Assembly (NCBI GenBank): GCA_021816155.1
Contig: JAKAZA010000021.1
Location: 1 to 37,196 of the forward strand
DNA length: 37,196 nucleotides
Source: Pseudomonadota bacterium
GTDB taxonomy: Bacteria; Pseudomonadota; Alphaproteobacteria; Caulobacterales; Caulobacteraceae
Reading direction: 5' to 3'
The notes below the pieces were generated by a model that searched no databases, was not told where the DNA came from, and worked only from the letters and a program-made list of their open reading frames with translations. The translations under genes and the position numbers were made by a program. Numbering within the stretch: the stretch's first letter is position 1; every line of letters begins with the position of its first letter. Of the stretch, positions 17,399-24,742 are shown one piece after another.

Positions 17399-17509
17399 TC
17401 AGGTCGCGCTGATCATGAGGCCAACTGCGGCGAGCGGCACGACGGCCACCGCGACGAGGGCCCAGAAGGCGGTCCCCAGGCGGTCGAGAACGTTCAGGAT
17501 CGATGTCAT
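17399..17509 (-). CDS. Small single-TM hypothetical peptide (36 residues)
   Basis: Not recognised as a known family. It begins MTSILNVLDRLGTAFWALV and ends LMISAT. A short amphipathic, charged N-terminus is followed by a hydrophobic helix of about 19 residues, the pattern of a small inner-membrane peptide. A GGGG run lies 8 bases before the ATG. A promoter-like pair (17588-17616) and palindromic sites lie upstream on the same strand, and the DUF2975/XRE genes follow downstream. Position and composition suggest a real first gene of that operon rather than chance, but a frame of this size can arise by chance in GC-rich DNA. Confidence 0.55.
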   Translation of the reverse strand: MTSILNVLDRLGTAFWALVAVAVVPLAAVGLMISAT

Positions 17510-17587
17510 TGTCTTATCCCCAGAATTGTGCACTGCGATACTTGGTCAGCTCTCGGAAGCGGCGTCGCCACCGCCTCGTCGCGCTTA

Positions 17588-17616
17588 TCAATATGCACTT
17601 ATCGTTTTTCGATCAA
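17588..17616 (-). promoter_or_regulatory. Candidate promoter of the peptide/DUF2975/XRE operon
   Basis: On the minus strand TTGATC (complement of 17611-17616) and TATTGA (complement of 17588-17593) are 17 bases apart, a sigma-70-like arrangement about 80 bases before the small ORF. One palindromic site (17601-17613) falls within the spacer and -35, as expected for a repressor site. Confidence 0.4.
17601..17613. promoter_or_regulatory. Palindromic site 1 (ATCG-N5-CGAT)
   Basis: ATCG and CGAT half-sites around TTTTT, sharing the TATCG half-site of the larger palindrome 10 bases further on. It overlaps the promoter candidate. Candidate operator, possibly for the XRE protein. Confidence 0.35.
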
Positions 17617-17622
17617 GATGGC

Positions 17623-17639
17623 ATATCGATATTCGATAT
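17623..17639. promoter_or_regulatory. Palindromic site 2 (ATATCGA-TAT-TCGATAT)
   Basis: Perfect 7-bp arms around a 3-base centre, in the AT-rich part of the divergent control region. Centre-to-centre distance to site 1 is about 24 bases, near two helical turns. Candidate operator for the XRE regulator or another dimeric repressor. Confidence 0.45.
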
Positions 17640-17722
17640 TAATGTTCCGCAATGCATTAAAATCCGGTTAGGAATGCTGCGTCGCGGCATGACCTCCTTG
17701 TCGCACCCGGCCGCGCCCTGAC

Positions 17723-17765
17723 CGCGAGCGCTCGCGGCGCGACGCACAGGGAGCGTCGCGCCGCG
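17723..17765. repeat. Overlapping palindrome and 13-bp hairpin in the rdgB leader
   Basis: A 14-base palindrome CGCGAGCGCTCGCG (17723-17736) overlaps the left arm of a longer inverted repeat. That repeat has arms CGCGGCGCGACGC (17733-17745) and GCGTCGCGCCGCG (17753-17765) with a 7-base loop. It lies 53 bases before the rdgB ATG. The two structures share bases 17733-17736 and so would compete in RNA. Confidence 0.55.
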
Positions 17766-17818
17766 CCGGCGGCGATGTCGGACTTGCGGCGGCGGCGGGC
17801 CTCGCGCATTCCAGCCCC

Positions 17819-18424
17819 ATGTCCCTTCGACTCACCCCCGGCGCACGCATCGTTGCGGCGACGCACAACCCCGGAAAGGCGCGCGAACTGGCCGCGCTCC
17901 TGGAGGGCCGCTTCGAGGTGGTGACGGCCGCTTCGCTGGGGCTCTCGGAGCCGGAAGAGACCGAACAGACTTTCGGCGGCAACGCGCTGCTCAAGGCGCG
18001 GGCCGCAGCGGACGCGTCCGGGCTCATCGCGCTGGCCGACGACTCGGGCTTGTCGGCGACGGCGCTGGACGGCGCTCCCGGGGTCTACTCCGCGAGGTGG
18101 GCCGGGCCCGGCAAGGACTTCGCCCACGCCATGGCCCTGGTCGAGCGGCGCATCGCCGAAAGCGAGAGCGACGATCGGAGCGCCTGGTTCACCTGCGCCC
18201 TCGCCGTAGCCTGGCCGCAGGGCGGACCGGCGGTGGTGGTCGAGGGGCGGGTGGAAGGCATGCTGATCTTCCCGCCGCGGGGTGGGAAGGGCTTCGGCTA
18301 CGACCCGATCTTCTTGCCGGACGGGCTCGGACGGACGTTCGGTGAGATGGAGGAGGCCGAAAAGGACGCGCTCAGTCACCGCGCGCGGGCGTTCGCGAAG
18401 CTGAAGGCGGCCCTCCTTGACTGA
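17819..18424 (+). CDS. rdgB: Non-canonical purine NTP pyrophosphatase RdgB/HAM1
   Basis: Hydrolyses dITP, ITP and XTP to monophosphates, keeping deaminated purines out of DNA and RNA. The protein is 201 residues, the normal length. Family motifs in order are [10 protein letters not shown] (phosphate binding), [47 protein letters not shown], and SHRARA at the C-terminus. It starts the housekeeping run on this strand and its last 8 bases overlap hemW. In many relatives rph precedes rdgB; here the upstream neighbour is the divergent DUF2975 operon. No clear ribosome binding site precedes the ATG. Confidence 0.95.
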   Translation: MSLRLTPGARIVAATHNPGKARELAALLEGRFEVVTAASLGLSEPEETEQTFGGNALLKARAAADASGLIALADDSGLSATALDGAPGVYSARWAGPGKDFAHAMALVERRIAESESDDRSAWFTCALAVAWPQGGPAVVVEGRVEGMLIFPPRGGKGFGYDPIFLPDGLGRTFGEMEEAEKDALSHRARAFAKLKAALLD

Positions 18425-19604
18425 GGCGGCGCGCCCCGCCCGCGGCGCGGGCCGGGACATCGGGCTTTACGTGCACTGGCCGTACTGCGCCCGCATCTGC
18501 CCGTACTGCGACTTCAATGTCGTGCGTCATCGGGGTCGTGGCGACGAAGCGGCCGCTCTCGTGGCCGCCATCCTCGCGGACCTGAGGGCGCAGGCCGCCG
18601 GCGCCCGGCGGCGCAGGCTCGTCTCGATCTTCTTCGGCGGCGGCACGCCATCGCTGATGGATGCAGCGGCGGTCAGCGCCATCGTCGAGAGCGCCCGCGG
18701 CCTCTTCACGACCACGCCGGACCTTGAGGTGACGCTCGAGGCCAATCCCACCGACGCCGAAGCGGACCGGTTCGCAGCGTTCGCCGCCGCGGGCGTGACG
18801 AGACTCTCACTAGGCGTACAGTCGCTCCACGACGCCGATCTGGCGTTCCTCGGCCGCAATCATGACGCCGCGGCGGCGCGCCGGGCGGCGTCTGTCGCGG
18901 CGCGCGTCTTTCCGCGTCTTTCGATCGACTTGATCTACGCGCTTCCCGGCCAGACGCTGGCGGATTGGCGGGAGCGGCTCGAAGCGGCGCTGTCGCTCGG
19001 CGCGGAGCACGTCTCTGCGTACCAGCTCACCTGCGAGCCCGGCACCGCGTTCGAACGGGCCGTGCGACGCGGCGAGTGGGCGCCGTCGGCGGCAGACACC
19101 GCGGCGGCGCTGTTCGAGACCACGCAGGAGATGCTCGGCGAGGCCGGACTGGAGCCTTACGAGGTGTCCAACCATGCCCGGGGGAGCGGCGCGCAGTCGC
19201 GGCACAATCTGATCTACTGGCGCGGAGCGGACTATTTGGGCGTCGGACCCGGCGCGCATGGCCGCCTGACAGACGACGTCGGGACGCGCCGCGCACGGCT
19301 GACGGCGAAGAAGGTCGCCGACTATATCGCCCAGGTCGAGGCCACGGGCGCCGGCCTTATCGAGGACGAGCCGCTGTCGGCTGCCGAGGCGGCGCTGGAG
19401 CGACTGCTTATGGGGCTTAGGACGCTCGAGGGCGTGGCGCTGGGCGAGCTTGCGCCGCTGGCCATCGATCGGCAGGAGATCGGCTCCCTGATCGGGGTCG
19501 GGCTTCTCCAGCAATCGGACGGACGCCTGGTCGCCACACGCCGCGGCCGGGTCGTGCTCGATCGCATCACCCTGGACCTCGCGAGGAGCGCGCGTCAGGG
19601 CTAA
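18417..19604 (+). CDS. hemW: Radical SAM protein HemW (haem chaperone, HemN-like)
   Basis: Radical SAM protein of the HemW group, formerly annotated as oxygen-independent coproporphyrinogen oxidase; HemW binds haem and is thought to deliver it. The protein is 395 residues. The cluster motif is C24-x3-C28-x2-C31 ([12 protein letters not shown]). The SAM motif FFGGGTPS and the [11 protein letters not shown] block follow, and the HemW-type C-terminal domain is present. It lacks the extra N-terminal Cys found in true HemN. The only plausible start is TTG at 18417, overlapping rdgB by 8 bases: an in-frame stop lies just upstream and no other start lies before the motif. GAAGG is about 8 bases before the TTG. 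Confidence 0.92.
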   Translation: MTEAARPARGAGRDIGLYVHWPYCARICPYCDFNVVRHRGRGDEAAALVAAILADLRAQAAGARRRRLVSIFFGGGTPSLMDAAAVSAIVESARGLFTTTPDLEVTLEANPTDAEADRFAAFAAAGVTRLSLGVQSLHDADLAFLGRNHDAAAARRAASVAARVFPRLSIDLIYALPGQTLADWRERLEAALSLGAEHVSAYQLTCEPGTAFERAVRRGEWAPSAADTAAALFETTQEMLGEAGLEPYEVSNHARGSGAQSRHNLIYWRGADYLGVGPGAHGRLTDDVGTRRARLTAKKVADYIAQVEATGAGLIEDEPLSAAEAALERLLMGLRTLEGVALGELAPLAIDRQEIGSLIGVGLLQQSDGRLVATRRGRVVLDRITLDLARSARQG

Positions 19605-19622
19605 ACCATGTCGGTCAAGCCG

Positions 19623-19639
19623 AGGAGGCTCAAGCCCTG
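19623..19639 (+). promoter_or_regulatory. Shine-Dalgarno upstream of a CTG codon in the rsmI frame
   Basis: GAGGAGG (strong Shine-Dalgarno) is followed 8 bases later by CTG at 19637-19639, which is in frame with rsmI. No comparable site precedes the TTG at 19664. This bears on where RsmI translation begins. Confidence 0.4.
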
Positions 19640-19663
19640 GCCCTGCGACCGCCACCCCCCGCC

Positions 19664-20506
19664 TTGTCGGACGCACCGCTCGCTCCGGGGCTCTATCTTG
19701 TTGCGACGCCGATCGGCAACTTGCGCGACGTTACGCTGCGTGCGCTCGACGTGCTGGCCGGCGCCGACCTTGTGCTGGCGGAGGACACACGCGTCACGTC
19801 GAAGCTGCTCGCCGCCTACGGACTGTCCAAGCGGATCGAACGCTACGACGAGCATTCGGCGGCGCGCGCCCGCCCTGCGGCGCTGGCCGCGCTGTCTGCG
19901 GGCGCCCGGATAGCGTTCGTCTCCGATGCGGGCACCCCGCTTGTCTCGGATCCTGGCTACCGGCTGGCGCTAGAGGCGGCCGAGGTGGGGGTCGCCGTGT
20001 TCCCGGTCCCGGGGCCGTCGGCGGTGCTGGCGGCGCTGAGCGTCGCCGGCCTGCCCACCGACCGGTTCCTTTTCGTGGGCTTTCCGCCGCCCAAAGGGGC
20101 CGCCCGGCGTGCGTTTCTCGAGGGGCTGAAGGGCGTGCACGCCACGCTGATCCTTTTCGAGGGCGTCTCGCGGCTCGGCGCGTCGCTTGCCGATATGGTG
20201 GCGGTGCTCGGACCGCGGCCGGCGGCGGTGGCGCGCGAACTGACCAAGCTGCACGAGACGATCGTGCGCGGCGACCTCGCCACGCTGGCCGCCGACCCCG
20301 CGCTCGCGGCGCCCAAGGGCGAGGTCGTGGTCGTGGTCGGCCCGCCGGCGGAGGATGCCGCGGCCGAGCCGGCCGACGCCGAGGCCGCCTTGCGGGAAGC
20401 GCTCGATCGCCTCTCGCCGGCCGAGGCGGCCCGGGAAGTGGCGGCCGCCACCGGGCTCCCCCGTCGCGATCTCTACCGTCGCGCGGTGGCGTTGAAGAGC
20501 GGGTGA
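19664..20506 (+). CDS. rsmI: 16S rRNA (cytidine(1402)-2'-O)-methyltransferase RsmI
   Basis: SAM-dependent 2'-O-methylation of C1402 in the ribosomal decoding centre. The protein is 280 residues from the TTG. Tetrapyrrole-methylase-fold motifs are GLYLVATPIGNLRD near the N-terminus, AEDTRVTSKLL, SDAGTPLVSDPGYRL and VPGPSAVLAAL, with the RsmI C-terminal helical domain (LSPAEAAREVAAATGLPRRDLY). The start is uncertain. TTG 19664 has no ribosome binding site, CTG 19637 has an ideal one, and an ATG at 19608 just after hemW is in another frame. It sits in hemW-rsmI-yraN order, usual for alphaproteobacteria. Confidence 0.93.
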   Translation: MSDAPLAPGLYLVATPIGNLRDVTLRALDVLAGADLVLAEDTRVTSKLLAAYGLSKRIERYDEHSAARARPAALAALSAGARIAFVSDAGTPLVSDPGYRLALEAAEVGVAVFPVPGPSAVLAALSVAGLPTDRFLFVGFPPPKGAARRAFLEGLKGVHATLILFEGVSRLGASLADMVAVLGPRPAAVARELTKLHETIVRGDLATLAADPALAAPKGEVVVVVGPPAEDAAAEPADAEAALREALDRLSPAEAAREVAAATGLPRRDLYRRAVALKSG

Positions 20507-20510
20507 CGCG

Positions 20511-20885
20511 ATGGCTCGCGATCGCAGCCGCACAGGTCTTCAGGCGCGTCTCGCAGGGCGACGCGGCGAAGTGGTGGCGGCGCTGTGGCTGATGGCCAAA
20601 GGCTATCAGATCCTGGGTTTCCGAATGCGGACGCCGCACGCGGAGATCGATCTCCTGGCGCGCAAGGGCCGGGTGCTCGCGGTCGTAGAGGTGAAGCTGC
20701 GCGGCACGATCGAGACGGCGCTCGAGGCCGTCACACGCCGTCAGCGCGAAAGGCTGCGCCGTGCGGGCGCCGCCTTCGCGGCACGCCGCCCGGATCTGGC
20801 GGATGCGGCGGTTCGCCTCGACCTGGTGGCGCTCGCGCCCGGCCGCTGGCCTTGCCATATTCCAGATGCCTGGTTCGGAGACTAG
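20511..20885 (+). CDS. yraN: YraN family (UPF0102) endonuclease-fold protein
   Basis: Protein of 124 residues with the UPF0102/YraN pattern: RRGEVVAALWLMAKGYQIL, then the restriction-endonuclease-like core HAEIDLLARKG followed by VLAVVEVKLR, and a C-terminal RLDLVAL strand. The E...D...E-x-K residues fit the PD-(D/E)xK fold. The biochemical role is unproven. It starts 4 bases after rsmI, the usual neighbour, so it is co-transcribed and probably coupled. Confidence 0.92.
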   Translation: MARDRSRTGLQARLAGRRGEVVAALWLMAKGYQILGFRMRTPHAEIDLLARKGRVLAVVEVKLRGTIETALEAVTRRQRERLRRAGAAFAARRPDLADAAVRLDLVALAPGRWPCHIPDAWFGD

Positions 20886-20899
20886 CGGCTGTTGAGAGT

Positions 20900-21715
20900 A
20901 TGACGCGCGAGGAGGCGGAGACCTTCCTGGCCGGCATGGGCCAGACTGCGGATGGCGGCTTCGAGCTCATGGAAGCGGCCATCGCCTGCGCCGTGCACGA
21001 GGAGCCGGATCGCGACCCCGGTCTGGTGCGCAATCTCGCCGGCCTGGCGGCCGAACGCCTCGCGGCTCGGCTCGAGCGCGAGTCGCCGGAGGAGGCGCTG
21101 GCCGAGACCATGGCCGGCGACCTGCGTCTCGCCGGTGATCTCATCACCTACGACAGCCCGCAGAACACGGACGTCATCTCGGTGGCCCAGCGGCGCAAAG
21201 GACTGCCGGTGACGCTGGGGGTCTTCTATCTCGACGCGGCGCGGCGATGCGGTCTCGACGTGCGGGGCGTCGACTTTCCGAACCACTTCCTGCTGCGCAT
21301 CGAGACGCGCGAAGGGCCGCTGGCGCTCGATCCGTTCAGCGAGGGTCGCGTCGTGCTGCCGTCGGAGCTGACGCGTCGGGCTCTGCATGCGGGTCTCACC
21401 CCCGGCGTCGCCGACCGGCTCGAGACGCTCATGGCGCCGACCAGCGACCGCGGGGTGCTCATCCGCCTGCAGAACAACATCTACGCTCGCGCCATCGCGG
21501 CCCGCGACTATGCGCGAGCCGAGCGCTCGGCCCTTCGCAGGGCGCTGATCAATCCCTCCGACCATCGACCCTGGATTGACGTGGCGTCGGCGCGCGAAGG
21601 GCAAGGCGCGTTGGCCGGCGCGCTCGAGGCGCTTGCGCGCGCCCAGCGGCTCGACGGCGGTGCGGCTCTGGCTGCGCGCGTGGCCCGCGAGCGTGTGCGA
21701 CTGAAGCTGAACTGA
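20900..21715 (+). CDS. SirB1-like transglutaminase-fold / TPR protein
   Basis: Protein of 271 residues of the SirB1 (transglutaminase-like core 2) family, commonly placed in such housekeeping clusters; its function is unknown. The N-terminal helical part is followed by SVAQRRKGLPVTLGVFYLDA, the position where related transglutaminases carry Cys. The core continues as VRGVDFPNHFLLRIE with the conserved His. The C-terminal ~90 residues form TPR-like helices (NNIYARAIAARDYARAERS, ALINPSDHRPWIDVA). No catalytic Cys is evident, so it may be non-enzymatic. ATG at 20900 is chosen; the longer open frame upstream is the shadow of yraN. Confidence 0.85.
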   Translation: MTREEAETFLAGMGQTADGGFELMEAAIACAVHEEPDRDPGLVRNLAGLAAERLAARLERESPEEALAETMAGDLRLAGDLITYDSPQNTDVISVAQRRKGLPVTLGVFYLDAARRCGLDVRGVDFPNHFLLRIETREGPLALDPFSEGRVVLPSELTRRALHAGLTPGVADRLETLMAPTSDRGVLIRLQNNIYARAIAARDYARAERSALRRALINPSDHRPWIDVASAREGQGALAGALEALARAQRLDGGAALAARVARERVRLKLN

Positions 21716-21790
21716 CGCGGGTCCGGACTTTTCTCGCTTGCGCTTGGCGACCTCCACGGGAAGAGAAACCCTGCTAGCTCGGGAGTTCCC

Positions 21791-22738
21791 ATGCCGCTGC
21801 AGGTCGCCGTCCAGATGGACCCCATCGAGGGTGTCAACATCGAGACTGACACTACGTTCTTCCTGTTGCTGGAGGCGCAGACGCGGGGCCACGGCCTCTT
21901 CGTCTACGCGCCTGACCGGCTGGCGTTGGACGACGGACGGGTGCTGGCGCGCGGCCGGCCTCTGAACGTGCGCGCCGTAAAGGGCGACCATCACACCGTC
22001 GGCAAGTTCGAAGTCCGCGACCTCTCCGAGTTCGACGTGGTGCTGATGCGTCAGGACCCGCCGTTCGACATGGCCTATGTCACCGCCACTTACTTCCTCG
22101 AGAAGATCCACCCGGCCACGCTGGTCGTGAACAACCCGACCGAGGTGCGAAACGCGCCCGAGAAGCTGTTCGTCACCGGCTTTCCCGGCTTGCAGCCGCC
22201 GACGCTGATCACGTCCGATCCGGAGGCGCTCCACGACTTCCATCGCCGCCACGGCGAGATGGTGCTCAAGCCGCTCTATGGCGGCGCCGGCTCGGGTGTC
22301 GTGAAGCTCAAGGCCGACGATCCGAACCTCGATGCGCTGCTCGAGTTGCATGCGATGATCGGCCGCGAGCCAGTCATCGCCCAGAAGTTCATCGCCGCGG
22401 TCTCCAAGGGGGACAAGCGCATCCTCCTGGTGGACGGCGAGCCGGTTGGCGCCGTCAACCGCATCCCGGGCGAGGGCCAGGTCCGCTCCAATCTGGCGCG
22501 CGGCGGCCGCGCCGAGCCGGTGGATCTCACCCGGCGCGACCGGGAGATCTGCGCGGCCATCTCGATGGAGCTGAAGCAGAGGGGGCTGCTCTTCGTCGGC
22601 ATCGATGTGATCGGCGACTACCTGACCGAGATCAACGTCACCTCGCCGACGGGCGCCCAACAGCTCCGCCGCTTCGGCGGCGCCGACGCGGCGGCGGCGC
22701 TCTGGAACCGGATCGAGGCGATCCGAGGCGTCGTCTGA
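21791..22738 (+). CDS. gshB: Glutathione synthase
   Basis: ATP-grasp ligase joining gamma-glutamylcysteine and glycine, the last step of glutathione synthesis in the cytoplasm. The protein is 315 residues (E. coli 316). The N-terminus [19 protein letters not shown] and the ATP-grasp loop [17 protein letters not shown] are characteristic, followed by [20 protein letters not shown] and the metal-binding part [24 protein letters not shown] lies 5 bases before the ATG. It follows the SirB1-like gene by 75 bases and may have its own promoter in that gap, although none stands out. Confidence 0.97.
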   Translation: MPLQVAVQMDPIEGVNIETDTTFFLLLEAQTRGHGLFVYAPDRLALDDGRVLARGRPLNVRAVKGDHHTVGKFEVRDLSEFDVVLMRQDPPFDMAYVTATYFLEKIHPATLVVNNPTEVRNAPEKLFVTGFPGLQPPTLITSDPEALHDFHRRHGEMVLKPLYGGAGSGVVKLKADDPNLDALLELHAMIGREPVIAQKFIAAVSKGDKRILLVDGEPVGAVNRIPGEGQVRSNLARGGRAEPVDLTRRDREICAAISMELKQRGLLFVGIDVIGDYLTEINVTSPTGAQQLRRFGGADAAAALWNRIEAIRGVV

Positions 22739-22816
22739 CGCGCCGGGCCGGCCGAAGTTTGCATGGCGGTTGCGAGCTCTGCTTTACGTCACTCTTTCGC
22801 CCCATAATCCCCTATT

Positions 22817-22846
22817 GTTCTTAGTATGTACTTGTTTTGAACATAC
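22817..22846. promoter_or_regulatory. Imperfect SOS-like site and inverted repeat
   Basis: GTTC-N7-GTAC (22817-22831) differs from the LexA consensus by one base in the second half. Partly overlapping it, GTATGT (22824-22829) and ACATAC (22841-22846) form an inverted repeat with an 11-base spacer. Confidence 0.35.
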
Positions 22847-22859
22847 CGCATTCTCGGGA

Positions 22860-22868
22860 TGTGGATAA
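22860..22868 (-). promoter_or_regulatory. Consensus DnaA box
   Basis: TGTGGATAA, the complement of the 9-mer TTATCCACA, which is the strongest DnaA-binding sequence known from E. coli oriC. Only one such box was noticed, so a regulatory site rather than an origin is the likelier reading. Confidence 0.5.
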
Positions 22869-22953
22869 GTACCGGGGGTGAAAGGAGATTTCGCCGCAGC
22901 CCGTTCAACCCAAAACAACCGTGAGTTGTGCTTCAGCCTCACGGGTGCAAATC

Positions 22954-22968
22954 GTTCCTTTTTTGTTC
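22954..22968 (+). promoter_or_regulatory. LexA (SOS) box upstream of comM
   Basis: A perfect direct repeat GTTC-N7-GTTC (GTTCCTTTTTTGTTC), which is the alphaproteobacterial LexA-binding consensus. It lies 59 bases before the comM ATG, within promoter distance. Confidence 0.75.
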
Positions 22969-23027
22969 TTGCGCGTCCCCTGAGCCTCATGTTGAGATGC
23001 GTGCAGGCTGAACGGCGGGGTCGTGAC

Positions 23028-24590
23028 ATGGCGGGGCGGGTGGTCACGGTGGCGTTCGAGGGCGTCGAGGCCAGGCGTGTCGACGTTGAGGTGCAGCTGA
23101 CCGGCGGCTCGATGATCTTCGCCATCGTAGGCCTTCCGGACAAGGCGGTGGCGGAGAGCAAGGAGCGCGTGCGCGCAGCGTTCTCGGGCCTGGGCCTGGC
23201 CATGCCGGGGCGTCGGATCGTAGCCAACCTTTCCCCCGCCGACCTGCCGAAGGAGGGCAGCCACTACGACCTGCCGATCGCGCTCGCGCTGATGATCACC
23301 ATGGGCATTCTGCCGGCCGACGCGCTGGATGGCTGGGCCGCCATGGGCGAGCTCAACCTCGACGGCCAGATCGCGCCGGTCGCCGGCGCTCTGCCGGCGG
23401 CGGTGGCGGCGGGCGCGTGGGAGATGGGGCTGATCTGTCCCGAGACGTGCGGTCCGGAAGCGGCCTGGGCCGGCGCCACGCCGATCCTCGCGCCCCGCTC
23501 CCTGATCGCCATCGTCAATCACTTTCGCGGCTCGCAGGTGATGGCCGCGCCGAAACCCGGGCCGATGCTCGACGGGGCGGCTGCCCCGGATCTAAAGGAC
23601 GTGAAGGGACAGGAGCAGGCCAAGCGCGCCCTGGAGATAGCGGCCGCCGGCGGGCACAACCTGCTCTACGTCGGTCCTCCCGGCTCGGGGAAGTCGATGC
23701 TGGCCCAGCGCCTGCCTGGCCTCTTGCCGCCACTCTCGGCCGAGGAACTGCTGGAGACCTCGATGGTTCATTCGATGGCGGGCCTGATCGCCAAGGGCGC
23801 GCTCACCCGCGCCAGGCCGTTCCGCAGCCCCCACCACTCCGCCAGCATGGCCGCGCTGACCGGCGGCGGCGTCCGGGCCAAGCCAGGAGAGGTCTCGCTG
23901 GCGCACAACGGCGTGCTCTTTCTCGACGAACTGCCGGAGTTCAGTCCGCAAGCTCTTGATTCCCTTCGGCAGCCGCTCGAGTCCGGCGAGGTGGTCGTGG
24001 CGCGGGCGAACTACCACATCCGCTATCCGGCGAAGGTGCAACTGGTCGCGGCCCAGAATCCGTGCCGATGCGGCGTCGGCGGGCCGGGGCGCGGGCGCTG
24101 CGGCAAGGCCCCACGCTGCCAGATTTCCTACCAGAGCCGCGTCTCCGGGCCCCTGCTCGACCGCATCGACCTCACCGTCGACGTGCCGCCGGTGACCGCC
24201 GCGGATCTCGCCCTGCCGCCGCCGACCGAGGGTACCGCCGAGGTGGCGACCCGCGTCGCCGCCGCCCGTGACATCGCCGCCACCCGCGCCGCCAAGGCCA
24301 GCGGCGAGCCGCCGACGCTCAACGCCCGGGCCGAGGGCCGATGGCTGGAAGCCATCGCCACGCTCGACGAGGAGGGGCGCAGCTTGCTGTCGCGGGCCGC
24401 CGAGGCCAGCGGGCTCTCGGCCCGTGGCTGGACGCGCACGCTCCGCCTCGCGCGGACCATCGCCGACCTGGAAGGCTCCGGTCCCGTCCGTCGCGTCCAC
24501 GTCGCCGAGGCCCTCATCTACCGTCGCATCCCGCCCGTCGCGCCGGCGGGCTTCGGCGAGGCGCGGTCGAGCGCCTACGGCCTCCGATGA
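23028..24590 (+). CDS. comM: ComM/YifB family AAA+ branch-migration helicase
   Basis: Hexameric AAA+ ATPase that promotes branch migration during recombination and natural transformation. The protein is 520 residues (E. coli 506). The N-terminal Lon-like domain (to about 190) contains IVGLPDKAVAESKERVRAA and LSPADLPKEGSHYDLPIALA. Walker A GPPGSGKS is at 216-223, RSPHHSAS follows, and Walker B VLFLDE is at 296-301. A Cys-rich insertion (NPCRCGVGGPGRGRCG) precedes the sensor region, and a C-terminal Mg-chelatase-like domain ends the protein. ATG at 23028 is chosen by alignment; the open frame extends upstream to 22878 without homology. The promoter region carries a LexA box, so DNA-damage control is likely. 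Confidence 0.95.
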   Translation: MAGRVVTVAFEGVEARRVDVEVQLTGGSMIFAIVGLPDKAVAESKERVRAAFSGLGLAMPGRRIVANLSPADLPKEGSHYDLPIALALMITMGILPADALDGWAAMGELNLDGQIAPVAGALPAAVAAGAWEMGLICPETCGPEAAWAGATPILAPRSLIAIVNHFRGSQVMAAPKPGPMLDGAAAPDLKDVKGQEQAKRALEIAAAGGHNLLYVGPPGSGKSMLAQRLPGLLPPLSAEELLETSMVHSMAGLIAKGALTRARPFRSPHHSASMAALTGGGVRAKPGEVSLAHNGVLFLDELPEFSPQALDSLRQPLESGEVVVARANYHIRYPAKVQLVAAQNPCRCGVGGPGRGRCGKAPRCQISYQSRVSGPLLDRIDLTVDVPPVTAADLALPPPTEGTAEVATRVAAARDIAATRAAKASGEPPTLNARAEGRWLEAIATLDEEGRSLLSRAAEASGLSARGWTRTLRLARTIADLEGSGPVRRVHVAEALIYRRIPPVAPAGFGEARSSAYGLR

Positions 24591-24742
24591 GGCCAGCGGC
24601 GCCCTAGCGAGGACAGGGCCTCGTCTCTGCAGTCCCAGCCCGGCGATGCGCGTCGGCATTCCGGCGATTTGATCCTCCTCATGGCGTCCTACGCCAGGGC
24701 CTGGATACAGGACCGCGATCGAAAGCGCGCAGGAGAGGCCCC

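Larger units (their letters stand above)
17510..17818. other. 309-base intergenic control region between divergent units
   Basis: No gene recognised. The half nearest the peptide gene (about 17580-17670) is clearly AT-richer than its surroundings and holds the palindromes and the minus-strand promoter candidate. The half nearest rdgB is extremely GC-rich and holds two overlapping inverted repeats (17723-17765). A 25-codon minus-strand frame starting near 17690, with AAGGAGG only 2 bases from its ATG, was seen but not called. Confidence 0.6.
22739..23027 (+). promoter_or_regulatory. comM upstream control region (289 bases)
   Basis: No gene recognised. The stretch from about 22790 to 22990 is AT-rich compared with its flanks. 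In order it contains an imperfect SOS-like site, an inverted repeat, a consensus DnaA box and a perfect LexA box, listed separately. A frame open from GTG 22878 runs into comM but its first 50 codons do not look like ComM. Confidence 0.6.

Noticed and set aside
17613-17690. 25-codon minus-strand ORF with AAGGAGG just before its ATG
   Set aside because: Spacing of 2 bases is too short, the peptide is not hydrophobic or otherwise patterned, and it overlaps the candidate operators. Kept only as a note.
19608-19913. 101-codon ORF beginning at ATG right after hemW
   Set aside because: It runs out of frame through the conserved start of RsmI and has no domain; retained only as a clue to the rsmI start problem.
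20882-22660. A 592-codon minus-strand frame opposite the SirB1-like and gshB genes
   Set aside because: Antisense to gshB with its clear ATP-grasp motifs; composition typical of a shadow.
22860-22868. Replication origin near the DnaA box
   Set aside because: Only one consensus box, no box cluster and no dnaA/hemE/parAB-type neighbours.
22878-23027. N-terminal extension of ComM from GTG 22878
   Set aside because: The 50 extra residues do not resemble ComM and would place the LexA box inside the coding region.
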